A stretch of DNA of 64,000 nucleotides, taken from NCBI GenBank assembly GCA_961205875.1, contig OY540810.1, positions 36,890,001-36,954,000 on the forward strand. The letters run 5' to 3'. The notes under the pieces were generated by a model. That model had not been told where the DNA came from, did not search any database, and saw only the letters and a program-made list of their open reading frames with translations. The DNA is from Sialis fuliginosa (Eukaryota > Arthropoda > Insecta > Megaloptera > Sialidae). Positions within the stretch are counted from its first letter, which is position 1. Every line of letters begins with the position of its first letter. Shown here in pieces: positions 23,703-51,853 of the stretch. Position numbers and translations under genes: made by a program.

Positions 23703-25009
23703 GTCGTCTGTCTGTCTGTATGTCACAACCCACCCATTCTCTCATTTATATACCTATTAAGATGAAATTTGATATACGGGCGTAAATCATTGACCTATGA
23801 ACAGAATGGAAATTTTTGAAAAAAAAATTGGACTCTCCCATAAACTGAAAATAAATAAATATAATTATAATAATATGATGAATCATTTTCTTAAAAACCC
23901 AACAAACTATTCGCAATATTTTAACCAATGTTGTAAGTAATAATATCTATCAAACTTATTACCTTTCAACATTAACCGATTCAATTCAGCACCTAAATTC
24001 CCTAAACAACAATATATCGACAGAATGGAAGTTTCGCCAATTAAGTTCGAGTATTGCACGATTCCTCAATAGTCCACCGTTGTTTACAATAGGAACAGTC
24101 ACTGGTAATGAGGTTTCCGAAAGAGGATATCAGATTCTCTATCACCCGCACACATTGTGTTTCTGTGTACACAGAAATAGGGATAGCAAAACATTTAATA
24201 TACTTTTTTTATGTTTTGTAAATAACATTCATCTATATACTATACACATTATAACATGTCCTGATTGACTGATTCATAATCGCCGAGCCGAAACCCTTGG
24301 ACCTAGAAACGTGAAATTTCATAAGTGTCTTCCTTTTATGACGTAAGCACCCACTAAAAAACATTTTTTTTTTAATTCAACCCCTACGGGGGTAAAAGGG
24401 AGTGTAAAAGTTTGTATGGTTAGTTTTTAATATATCAAAAATTACTATTATTTGGGAAAATCAATGCTTTTGTGATTAGATGCAGTCTGATAAGATCTTT
24501 GATGGAAGATACATTAATATTTTCAATCTATTTATTTATTATGATATACTTACATTACTGATCAATAAGGTACTTTAATATTCAAATTACAATATCGACA
24601 AGTGAAATAATTATATTTGGTTTTTGAACAACAATATTAAAAGAAAGATTCTTGTAGGACATAAAATGGGGTAAAATAGTAAAAAAATCTTTAAAAAATG
24701 ATTTTAAAGCTAAATCTATCAAAAAATTGAAAATGGTATAAAGAAAAATTGTCTACTAGATTTTTTCAATCGCTTGTACACTTTAAAAGTTACAAAAAAA
24801 TATCCTTAAACTGTGAGAAATTGATAAAACAGATCTTCTCGAGATTTGACCTACAAAAAAACTTTGAATATTAATTTGGAAATAAATTAATTTTATTAAT
24901 TTATTTTCATTCATTATTATTACATCGTTGATATACAAGATTAAACGAAATACCTTTTCTATGATAAAACTACATTTTCCCTATAATGTTCTACATTTTT
25001 ATAGGTAAT
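23703..25009. other. intergenic; dispersed repeat near 24275-24420
   Basis: CGCCGAGCCGAAACCCTTGG... TTTTATGACGTAAGCACCCA resembles a dispersed repeat seen widely in insect genomes (from memory of repeat landscapes, not a search). No coding frame is supported. Confidence 0.35.
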
Positions 25010-25266
25010 ACTAGTTACTACCCGCAACTTCATCCGCGTGGTAATACAGATTTCTGTTATGATAGTCGATAAAACAAGTTTTTAGTTTCACATTTGCACG
25101 CTTGATGTCATTACGCCAACCTAACCTAACTTATCGTGCGTACAAAAGTACACATATTAAAGTAGTAAATGTCCTTCGTCAGGATATAAGCTATCATCCT
25201 GCCAAATTTCATCGAGATCGGTTCAGTGGTTTAGTCTTGAGAAGGTAACAAACAAATAAAAATTCG
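25010..25266. mobile_element. SINE/RTE-like retroelement fragment
   Basis: Begins TACTACCCGCAACTTCATCCGCGTGG (key words CCCGCAACTTC and CCGCGTGG) and ends GCCAAATTTCATCGAGATCG, TTCAGTGGTTTAG, AACAAACAAATAAA. This head and tail are typical of abundant insect RTE-type non-LTR elements and their SINEs. The middle part (TTTCTGTTATGATAGTCG...) recurs at 58785-58859. Confidence 0.6.
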
Positions 25267-25940
25267 TCGACTTACGTGATTTTTAATTGATTTAATTTAC
25301 ATTCCAAAATGAGAACAGAACGTATTTATTGATATATTTGACACCCCTAGATACAGTCTCCTAACCGGACACATACTTGATTGCTAGTAAGACGGATTGG
25401 ATAGATATCTATATGTATTGATTCCGGTATGGAAGCGATGAAATATGTGAAAATGATGTATTGATGTGTATTTTTCAAGCGGATAAACAGACGATATTAG
25501 ATATGGGAAAAGGGAAAAAATCAAATATGGTTATTTCCGAACGGTATGAGGTATTGAGACGACGCGATGTACATTTATTTTTTTTGTGTGTTGTTAAATG
25601 CTTTCTGTATTTATGATTTGTGATTACTTGATGTTGTTGAGAAGATATTATCAGTTGTTATCGTTTTTTGAGTGCTCTACAAAATTCGTAACGTATATTC
25701 GATTATTTATAGCAAGAGATACTTATTTTTTATTTTGGGATATGTAATGTGAGACTGCATCGTTTTGTTTTTATTATTTTTCGTATTTATTTCTATTTTC
25801 ATCTTACATATTTTTTAAACGATTATGCATATCACGTTAGATACTTATTAAGAATTTTCTCTAGAGCAAAATAAAAGCTAAAGCTATCTGCGAGATGTCA
25901 AATCGTAATGAATTTACTTGGGATTTTGTGCATTCTATTA
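25267..25940. other. intergenic, nothing supported
   Basis: AT-rich DNA without a supported frame, repeat pair or motif. Confidence 0.4.
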
Positions 25941-26160
25941 CAGGGGTTATTTTAGCTTGTTTCTGCAGTTGAAAACTGCAGTTGTAAAAGCTAATTTGTG
26001 TAGTTGATAAAATGCAAGTAGAAAGAAAAATATAAAAAAGTGTATTGTGTAGAGCAAAAAAAATGTCACTATAATTTGTAAGAGAGAAATATACAAAGTG
26101 TATAGCAAAAAAAAACAAAAACGTTTTTACAGTTAAATTTTTTTCTTAAAATAACCCCTG
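25941..26160. mobile_element. MITE family C, copy 2
   Basis: CAGGGGTTATTTTAG...CTTAAAATAACCCCTG, inverse at both ends, in opposite orientation to copy 1. The flanks TTCTATTA and TTCTATGG agree at 6 of 8 positions and may be an old 8-bp target duplication. The 85-codon minus-strand frame over it is repeat-derived. Confidence 0.7.
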
Positions 26161-27519
26161 TTCTATGGTATACACCTACTACCACTACTTTTAGATTTCT
26201 GATTTCTACATCTTAACAAGGTATTGTCTTTTAAGTCATTTCAAGGTTACGTGATTATTACCATCTAATAAAGTTTTTAAACCCTACATTTTTAAGGTTA
26301 ACATTTTTCTTCAAACCCTTTCGATTTATTTTAGGAGTCAGATCTTCTTGCATATATATTGTTTTTGAGATAAAACTGTTTTTATTACTACTAAAATAAA
26401 ATGAAAATCTTCGAAACCTCTAACCGATATAAATATAAAAACACAAATACTCTCACTTTAATTTAATTGAAATAATTTAATCTCCCAACAATATATTTAC
26501 AAAAAGACATTGTAATCAATGTAAGTGAAGGCATAACAAAACATTTATGTAGATAGTAAAGTCTCAGTGTGCTGCTATAAATTCATACCACGATCAACAC
26601 TTCCGGTCGTGCGCTGTTGTCTTCCTCTTCCTGTTGGCCATTTTTATTCTATTGTGAGACATAATCGTGGGATACCGTCTATCGGAGATATAAGTAATCG
26701 ATAAATACCATAAGAGGTCATATTAAAAAGTTTCTTAGGCTACTGTGCGATTAACAACAAAACTATTTTTGTATTGTTGACAGAACTGTCACAAGTACTC
26801 AGTGAAAATACTTTGAGTATCAAGTACTTTTTACTATTTTCAAATGTACTTGAAGTATTTTACTTATTAGAATCGAGTATTATGAAAAATTTATTAAGTA
26901 AACAATTACTTTAGATTTAAAAAAATGGTTGTGTGACATTTGTACAGAAATCTGCATTACCTAACCTTCTTCTTCTTCATGGGTCTTATTTCTGACAGCT
27001 GCTACCTAACCTAAATTTCACACGAACGATGTCGCAATAGTAATACATATATTTAAATTTAAAGTCATTATCTGTATTACAATTATATGATCTTCAATCT
27101 TCCAGTATCGTAGTTTTTTTTTACAAAAAATTAAAATTGTTATTCTTACATACTTCATAATAACTTCTTCAATTTTATCAAGAATTTTTCTGATAAATAT
27201 CTCACTGCGAATTACTTAACTTACTTTATGTTATAGCCATATTATACATAAACAAAACATCTAAAAGAAAAGTAAAATGCAATTCTCGAGTCTATATTTC
27301 AATTTGGCGTAAGTGCAAAATATCATATCCAGATACAATGATGACATTTATAGTAGATATTATACGATAATATAGTGTAAAAACTTCCCAGCTGTTAAGC
27401 ACATACCTATAAGATGTATCGCGTACTCATTGAATTTGAAGGCACGTAGAGAACATAATCTTAAGATTAAAATAAAATTAATAGTTGAATGAACTGAAAT
27501 AAAAATAAATAAAAGCATA
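26161..27519. other. intergenic; CTTCCGG-containing patch at 26570-26700
   Basis: AT-rich except for 26580-26700, which contains ACTTCCGGTCGTGCGCTGTT and a pyrimidine-rich run, features often seen near TATA-less start sites. Nothing else supports a promoter there. Confidence 0.25.
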
Positions 27520-28072
27520 AGGTACTGGCACCAGTTATGGCCGCTATAAAAGCAATGTTTACTGTTTTTGTGATTGGTGGGCTTCTTTTTTGTAATTCTA
27601 ATGAACTCAAGTTACTAATAAAACAAGTAACTCTTTATTTAATCAATTTAATTACCGCAAATATTTAATAGTCCGCAAATATAGTTTGTTTTTTAAATTA
27701 TAGCCAGTAATGGATAAAGTATAACCAGTAATGACCATGCAGTGATGGACACTTACTAATGATTTCAAAATGATAAGTACTACGACACAAAAGATATAAA
27801 AGAAAGAATCGTCAAATTAGAAACAATGTAAAGCAGTTGCTAATGAAAATATAATAATAAATTAATTATTTTTACTAATAATTAGTTTAAATGTCCACCA
27901 TTTTGACATCTATTGGCCGATTGTCATAAAATCACGATGTAAGACAGTTAAATTATATAGATTAATATTCAGAAATAGTAGTAATCAAATATCAACAAAT
28001 ATTTCTAATTCAGTACATTTAATTTAAAAATAACCATTACTGGGGTCATATCCAAGACTGGTGCCAGTACCT
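27520..28072. mobile_element. MITE family A, copy 4 (most complete)
   Basis: AGGTACTGGCACCAGTTATGG to CCAAGACTGGTGCCAGTACCT, flanked by TA on both sides; the first ~16 bp are near-perfect inverted repeats. About 550 bp, no transposase frame. This copy is the best reference for the family. Confidence 0.85.
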
Positions 28073-29211
28073 TATATACTGCATACTGGGAGTAACAAAT
28101 ATAAATTCTGGTGAATGTAATTTCGAATTGGTACTACGTAGCTTTATAAATTATTAGTAAATTATTATAGTTAATACAGTTTAGTTCATAAAATTTATTG
28201 CTCTGATTCTATTATATGCGAACAATGCATTCTATATGTTTAATTTATATACATTTGTTCTCAATAAATATCGGATTATCATATTTATAGTTGTTTGTCG
28301 AAGTAAACATTTTACATACATACAGTGCCGTCCATAATTATTATTCGAACGGTTGGTTTATTGATTATTTAGAACCATAGATTCATAATTTATATAATAT
28401 TTTGATGATTTTTCGTCTAGATCATCCCTTTTTTGTTTATTTACTTCGCCGCTTTTCTGCAGGCCTACAAGAGGGTTATAACCAGGGCGTCACGTTGCTT
28501 CGGGCGGAGGTCGCTACCAAGTTTTTATTATCAGTTTATTGGGTCTATTATTTTAGACAAAATTGAGGGTTCAATATAAATAGAGCAATAGGCGAAAGCG
28601 CTAATTTAAAGCCCGCCCAAGGCACCGACTTCTCTCACAGTGGGCTTGCTTTTTTATATATTTATATGAAAGCCACTATCGAAAAAATCTGATACATTTA
28701 AAAATTAAAAAAAAGTATTGGCAGACAAATAAACAGTGTTTTATACTATTTCACAAATCAAATCTTAAAATTACCAAATTGACAAACTGTGTAGTGAAAC
28801 TTTTGAGATCCAAGCAGTAATTAACATTCAGAATAATTAGAAACCCACTAAATAGTTAAAACATAAGTTTTCAAGAGCTTCTAAAACAAACACATTACAT
28901 TGTTCTATAGTCATCAGAGTTTTGAGCGATGTTAACAAGTTATAACGTGCGTTAATAGAGTTGGTTACGTGTATGCACGTACTGCGGTTCGGTTTCAGCA
29001 ATATGATATAGTGTAATATATAACACTACAAGTACATATACCTGTATGCATGCAACTGGGGTAACATCGAGTATTTATCATGGCCCGGTTATGACAGCCA
29101 CTAATGAATCTGCAACACTATACAGTGAATTTACTAATGTATCTATAATACATTGTTGGATTAGCATAGTATCGTAAGTTTACGAGAACTATGTTATACA
29201 TAGAGTCAACT
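28073..29211. other. intergenic; possible decayed TIR element 28470-28650
   Basis: GGGCGTCACGTTGCTTCGGGCGG near 28485 and CCCGCCCAAGGCACCGAC near 28612 look like degraded inverse ends of a hAT-type element, but matching is poor. Otherwise nothing. Confidence 0.25.
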
Positions 29212-29744
29212 GGGGTAAAAGTGAAACAAAATACAAATCTTTCATGTTTTTTGACAGTTATAACGATACAAATTCATACTTTAATTTTGTCTACTAGATG
29301 CGCTTATGAATAACCATTTTAAATACTTACGTCATTTGAACTGTACGATACAACACGGACTTTAAAAATGAAAAAAGTGTGTTTCATTTTTAACCTGTAA
29401 TTTGGGAAAAAGTGAAACAGGCCTCTAATGGAAAATATTTCTCGAAAAATTAAAAGAAAAGCTACAAAAGCAACTTTGATTTATCTTCTTTGTGGCATAT
29501 CAATGTGAAATTGTAGCTTTAATTAATATCTGAGCTATACAGAAAGTTATGTGTGTAAAGAATTAAAATTTAATTCACACGTTTTGACATCGATTAACAG
29601 GGAAATCTGTAGGGGTGACACATCATATCAAGGCGATTGATATTTCAGGTCGCTTTAACAAACCTTTAATGATGATGTCAGTTTTAATAATTCTCCTATA
29701 AACAAATTAGTTTTTTAATTGCAAGCTTGTTTCACTTTTACCCC
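29212..29744. mobile_element. inverted-repeat element with GGGGTAAAAGTGAAAC ends
   Basis: GGGGTAAAAGTGAAAC (29212-29227) and its exact complement GTTTCACTTTTACCCC (29729-29744) bound 533 bp of non-coding DNA. A third related word (AAAAAGTGAAACAGGCC) sits at about 29409. TA or other duplications are not clear. Confidence 0.5.
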
Positions 29745-29856
29745 ATTTTTTTGGTGTTTCGTATTTACCTCGCTCGACCCTATATAATCATAAACACGTT
29801 TGTATATTTTTACCGACAAATATGCACCAAGTAAATAAAATCGACTTAAAAAAACA

Positions 29857-30020
29857 TAAAAGCACTGTAAAGTATATAATAATTAAATTTAACAATTTTT
29901 GAAGTCGGTAAAAACCCAATAAAAATCTTTTTAAGAAAAAACAAAAAAAGAAAACTGACTTCAAAAACTGTAAAATTTAATTATTATATACTTTTCAATG
30001 TTTTTAGGGTTTTTTATGTT
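29857..30020. repeat. fold-back with ~45-bp arms
   Basis: AAAGTATATAATAATTAAAT...TTTTTGAAGTCGG is matched by the inverse CTGACTTCAAAAACTG...TTAATTATTATATACTTTT across a ~30-nt A-rich centre. The ACTTCAAAAA word at arm ends is frequent in insect repeats. Confidence 0.7.
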
Positions 30021-31971
30021 GGTTTTATGTTTTTGAGTTTTTTTTTCTACTTTATTTCAAATACTTCTCGTGCGGTGAAGGAAATGAATTAAGGTGAAAT
30101 CAGTAATTATCCAACATTGTTCACTAGTAGGATGTGGAAATCCAAATTATATATAGCTACAATATAATAAATTTAAGCGAATAAAACTATTATTATATAA
30201 CTATTTTAATTTTCCATATTAAAAAAAAAGTTTTTTTAAACTTCTGTAATCTAACCTAAAAATCAAAAATGTCCATTATCATTAATATTTACTGACATCA
30301 CCCGGAAATAAAATTCATTAACATCCATCACCAAATGGTTGGTACATTCACAAGTGCAAAGTGGTTGAGCTACACACCCCCAATGTAGAACAAAGGGCTG
30401 CCAACTTATGAATATTTATGCGTTCAACAACAATTTTGATCGTGAGTGAGTAAAAGTTAGTAGGCTATGTAAGTATATATGCGTATGTATGTATGTGGAT
30501 GGGTGTGTGTAAGAATGTGTCTGTGTGTGTGTGTGTGTGTGTGAATATGGAAAAGCCCAGTCGTTCGTACGCATTATTAGAGAATGTGACGTTTATAGGT
30601 CACCGAGTTTCCGGGACTTTTAAGAGAAAGGAAAATCTTGTTGAAACTGTCATAAATATAGATTTCGGTGGTGACGTATTAGGACTGTTGGGAATTATAG
30701 ATGTGATTTTTCATGTTCGTTGATATAATTTATTTTACTATAATATTTGTTTTTCAACATTTTAACGGTGAGAGTTATATTTTTCTCTTTATATTTCATA
30801 CGATTCGTAAGTAAGACTCATCTTTTTTTGTTAAATTATAGATCGTGACGTATACGTTAATTTTAATTTTATTATCTTGGTTATATCTACATAGAGATAA
30901 TTTTTATTGGAAAAATTACTGTACAAATGCAGATAACTGAAAATATGACATAGAAACAAATAAAGTAAAATATAAAATATATTGCAAACAATTATGTTAT
31001 TTATTGAAATGTTGCTAAAAAGAACTAAAAAATGATTTATTTTTAGAAAAATTTTAGATCAAAAAATTATATGTTTAGAAAAAACACAAATAAATTATTC
31101 TAAATCGTACCCTACCACATAGGAAATCAATTTTTTACTGCACAGTAAATTTGACTATATACTTACCTACTAATTTTTTTTGTGGATACAAAAAATACCT
31201 ACGTTATTGGCAAAATTTACCACATTATCTTGTTGTCTCCGGATTATGGGAATCTTTTTACAATATTTTGAAATAGAAAATACCCAAAAAAAATTAATTT
31301 TATAATCGCCTTTAAGAAATAGTAACTACATATTTGAGAAAAATGTATTTTAAAATATATATCTTACTATTATAGATATTTCTGAAATAATAAATTTAAC
31401 ATGGAATTAATTAATATGGATAGAAATACTCATATCAATAAATATTCTTTTAAATATAACATCAGTATAATTTTAGTTCTTTAATTCTGTACTGCAGAAA
31501 ACAAAGTTATTCGATTAATTTGTCCATGTCGTTTCCCCATTTTCAACTCAAGGAAGCATTTAACTTTAAGAAAATATTTCCATATGAACTTTGCGAAAAA
31601 CTTTATCAAATTACATATATATTGTACAAGAAAATAGATTTTCAATAACAAAAACATAATGTTAGTGTAAGCTGTGCCATATCGATAAAATTACTTTATG
31701 TAGAGAGATTGAAAAATAACTTTCATGGTACTTTAAGTAAACGACACATCAAGAGAAGCATGTGAAAAGTCATTTTCTCTCAACTCGTGTTCGGAGCCGA
31801 TATTGAGTCATGAAAATCTATAGAAGCAACGATACACACGTACGCAGGAGCGTGCATTTTATTTTACAAAGGGGAGTCGTGAAAAATGATGTTCAACTAT
31901 GCTTAACGTAGATTTACTATTGGAATAAATTATTCAATCTTATTTTATTGTATATTTTTATGAAAATATCT
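30021..31971. other. intergenic; GT microsatellite 30505-30541 and orphan frame 30547-30723
   Basis: A (GT)n run at 30505-30541 is followed by ATG at 30547, opening a 59-codon frame (MEKPSRSYALLENVTFIGHR..., ending FHVR) with fairly even base use. No family is recognised and no splice sites support it. The rest is AT-rich. Confidence 0.3.
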
Positions 31972-32280
31972 TACATGGGTTGAAAAATCTTTGACCTAAC
32001 AATGAAAAAACTATTTTATTCTTCGACATAATCTCCATCTAGAATTCTAGAGTAATGCACTTGTTCCAACGTTTCGATATCGGTACTATAAGTAGTAGTT
32101 CACGTCAAGTCCCTCAAAATAGGTGTTTGTTTCCAACTCGACCTCTTAATTAGACTAAAATCTTTTGCCAGAGAGCCACATTTTCAATTTCGTGCGCAAT
32201 TCTTTCAATTTATCGGTCGAAAAGTGAGCCTTGTGAGATGGTGCATTGTCTTGGTGAAACAACATTTTTAGTACCCAAAG
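31972..32280 (-). pseudogene. decayed mariner transposase fragment
   Basis: On the minus strand 32259-32221 reads FHQDNAPSHKAHF, the hallmark HQDNAP.H block of mariner (DD34D) transposases, including one catalytic aspartate. Downstream come RWNKCIT.LE (32071-32053) and GDYVEE followed by a stop (32037-32017), matching the usual mariner C-terminus. Frameshifts and an in-frame stop between these blocks show it is dead. The sequence beyond (GGTCAAAGATTTTTCAACCC on the minus strand) resembles the 3' end. The 5' half is missing. Confidence 0.75.
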
Positions 32281-34031
32281 CTTTTTCTTTTCTTTATCTT
32301 TTATAAACTAGGGAACTAAATAGATTTTTTAAATTCCAAAATTATTTCCCTTAGTTAGATTAATTTCAGATTTAATAAATAGAAGTTTCGGAAATTTATT
32401 GGAGCGGTAGTCAAATTAGCATTAATTTTAAACCACAGATTTATATTTATACCTATATAAATATAGCGTTTGCATTAATAATGGCGATAAGCTATTTGAG
32501 ACAGTCTTAACCCTTTCCAAAAACAAAATACGCCACTGCATGTACAAAAACACAGACTTGCTTTCGCACGATCGTCGATAAGTGAATAGATTGTAAAAAC
32601 TTTATGAGGAAAATTTATAAAAATTTTCATCACGAAACCTACTTATCAATAATCTATGAACTTAATATTTAAGTAACCTGAAACAAAAACTAACCGGAAA
32701 CATTTTAAATAATCTATTGCATGTTTATTGATCTTATTGCGATACTAGTCAAAATACATTTTCTTGTTATTGCTTGCTATAAAGTATATAAAATGTAAAA
32801 TTACGTTTACTTTACGTTGGGGGGGGGGGGGGGGGAGTGTCCCGTTGCACCATTATTTATAAGAAAATATAAACTATGTATTATTAATAAATAAAACGTT
32901 TAATATTCATAACATATTTTTTTAATCTTGCAAAACCCTACTTTATTTCACCTTTTTCTGGTTGAATTATTTTTTCATCATTTTTACGTTAAAATTCATT
33001 TAAAAACTAATCTAAGCCTTTCAATATAATAAAAATGAATATTGGTATATAAAATGCGTGTATAGGAATTATTCGGTAGAGTTATTTTATAATCCGAGTC
33101 CATACAAAAGTCGTGTTTAAGCGAGAACCTGACATCTGCAGGATCCCATTTCAGGACTTGAGGTTAAGTAGGTTGACAGTGATCCATTTACAAAGGGCGG
33201 CCAAAATAATGCGGATTGTTATAAGGGAACTACGGAATTGTATAGCGAATATATATGTATTTCTTTAAGTATAATTAGTTGATGAATTAACTATTGTTAT
33301 ATTGTAATTATTATTATATTAACATTTATGAGTTATTAATAAGTCTACTTTACGAACATGTTCTATAAACGAACTATGTGTTATTGTTTTTAGAGGTGTA
33401 CCGGAATTCCGGCCGGAACTCACGATGTAGATTTAAAGTGAATATTTTAACGTCACTACTATTATATTATTATTATTTTCATATTATATTATTATTGACA
33501 CTATAAATGTTATTACATTCGATCGTATGCTATACAAATAATTTAACGAAATTATAGCTATACAAATAGTTTTCGAAGCTGTAAAAATTGCAGAATATGT
33601 AGAAAACACAATTTTTATAATTTAATGTATTTTCTTAAAGAAATACCAAAAAGAATAATGTTATATTAATTTAAGATAATAATCTATGTATTTATATTTA
33701 AAGTATAATAGTAGTGAGTTGTTTTATAATAAATTGGTACATAAAAAATAAAAATTGAACGATATTTTTGTTTTCTGAAAATTATATCATTTATCAAACA
33801 CAAACAAAAAAAATATTAAACTTTGGATATTCAAATGCAAAAGCTATAAATAAAAAGGACTCACTTACTTACACATAAATAATTAAAACGTAATAACACG
33901 CGCCTTGTTTTGAAATATTAAATCGATTGATGATTCACATATACAGTAACAAATTCTAAGTAAGGGGGTGATGTGTTGGGTTGAATTGGTGAGTTGTCAT
34001 GTACTAAGGGTTGTTTATTGTTTTGTTTCAG
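32281..34031. other. intergenic or first-intron DNA upstream of the PLEKHH exons
   Basis: AT-rich, with a run of 17 G at 32819-32835 and a somewhat GC-richer passage at 33110-33240 (ACCTGACATCTGCAGGATCC, GGGCGGCCAAAATAATGCGG). The missing ~65 N-terminal PLEKHH codons are not seen here. Confidence 0.35.
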
Positions 34032-50346
<16,315 letters not shown>

Positions 50347-51482
50347 TTTAAGGAGACCTCGTGTTAAGTGGGTGTAGTTTATGAAATGTGATTGATCTGT
50401 TATGAATGGATATAATATATATATAAAGACAATTTTATGTAAATTTGAGAATGAAAATGTGTAAATGCTTATTTTGTATATTTTCGTAGAAATTTAACTT
50501 TGTCCATAAGTAAAATATTTTGTAATTATGTAATGTAGGTGCTTATCTCTTCCTACTCTTTATATTTAATTGTTATGTCAGTTATTCTCAACCCAAATTT
50601 TAGTTGTGTATAATTATGATACAATTAATACAGATGTGGCAATCCCGAGTTTCATTTTGACATTGTTCTGCGCATGACGTCACATGGAGGCTAGTATGTT
50701 TATTGATACAGAACACAGTGGTTTTTTTTATCGTTCTTCTAGTTATTCAAATTAAATTTTATATTTAAAAACATGTTAATCAGACACACTGAACACCATA
50801 TGTATATATGTATTTCAGTAGCGGTGTGCAAGCTATATTCATGTGAGTCCAGTGACAGTTTATTTTTAGATCAGACACATTCGACATAATCAGTACGACA
50901 GAGAATTGCTCTTACAAAAGACATGACAAAATCCTAATGTGTTCGATCTATGATAGCAACTCGCATGGTCTCACCTGAATACAGCTCGCGCACCGCTATT
51001 GATGTATTATATGAAGTAAGTAATTTTCATCTAAAGTGAAGTTAGTTGATATCTACATCGAATAGAGTGAAGTTAATTGATATGTGCAATGCCATATCTT
51101 ATAATTGTATCATACTATTGACATACTTTCTTAAATCCATTGCTTTAAAAATGTTTAATTTAAATGTCTCAAGGAAAATGGTTGTTTTGAATATATGGTT
51201 GGGAAACTCTGAAATAAATTATTATAAAATGTCCAAAATATTACAAGAGTATGAAGGGTTAATGTTACATATAACCTATAATAGGTTTCAAAATTTTATC
51301 ATATGATTTTAAATATTTTTCTGTATGTGTCATTAATTTTCACTTGACATTAGTGAAGCTTTTTTAAATAATTCGGTTGCTATAATTTATACAGCAAAAT
51401 CAGCCATAGTTTTGATCAATACAATACTTAAAATTTATCATCTAGTTGATTTTAATTTATATTATACCTTACACTGTTAATA
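50347..51482 (+). other. PLEKHH 3' flank with a TA-flanked MITE at 50821-50996
   Basis: Probable 3' UTR sequence follows the stop, but no single polyadenylation site stands out. GCGGTGTGCAAGCTATATTC (50821) and the inverse GAATACAGCTCGCGCACCGC (ending 50996) bound a 176-bp element with TA on both sides. The 86-codon frame at 51046 looks compositional. Confidence 0.5.
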
Positions 51483-51853
51483 CAGGGTGAACTCATAAAG
51501 TCTCTTTATGACTTACTTTTGATATAACTTATGAACGAAATGAAATAAAAAAATAAAAAAGAAGCTGGAAATTAGAGCTTACTAATTGAATTTTTGTTTA
51601 CATTATGTGCAAAAAAATAGATCGAATACGCTCTTTTCTTCAAGTTTTCTATTACTTTTCTTTAAAAACAAAATGTACGTCAACAACCACAAAGGTTACT
51701 GCACTTGTAAGAAAGTACATAATTTTTCACACATAATGTAAAAAAAATCCAATTAATTAATAAACTTATTTCCAACTAAATATTTTTATTTATTACATTT
51801 TGTTCATAAGTTATATCAAAAGTAAGTCTCAAAGAGACTTTTACCGTAACCTG
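51483..51853. mobile_element. fold-back element, ~60-bp ends, TA-flanked
   Basis: CAGGGTGAACTCATAAAGTC...GATATAACTTATGAACGAAATG and its inverse ending ...TTTTACCGTAACCTG pair over about 60 bp, and shorter inner words (CATTATGTGC/CACATAATG) pair too. TA lies outside both ends. 371 bp, non-coding. Confidence 0.8.

Noticed and set aside
23044-23710. 8-bp target duplication at the 23052-23702 element
   Set aside because: Flanks GTCATATA and GTCGTCTG agree at only four of eight positions.
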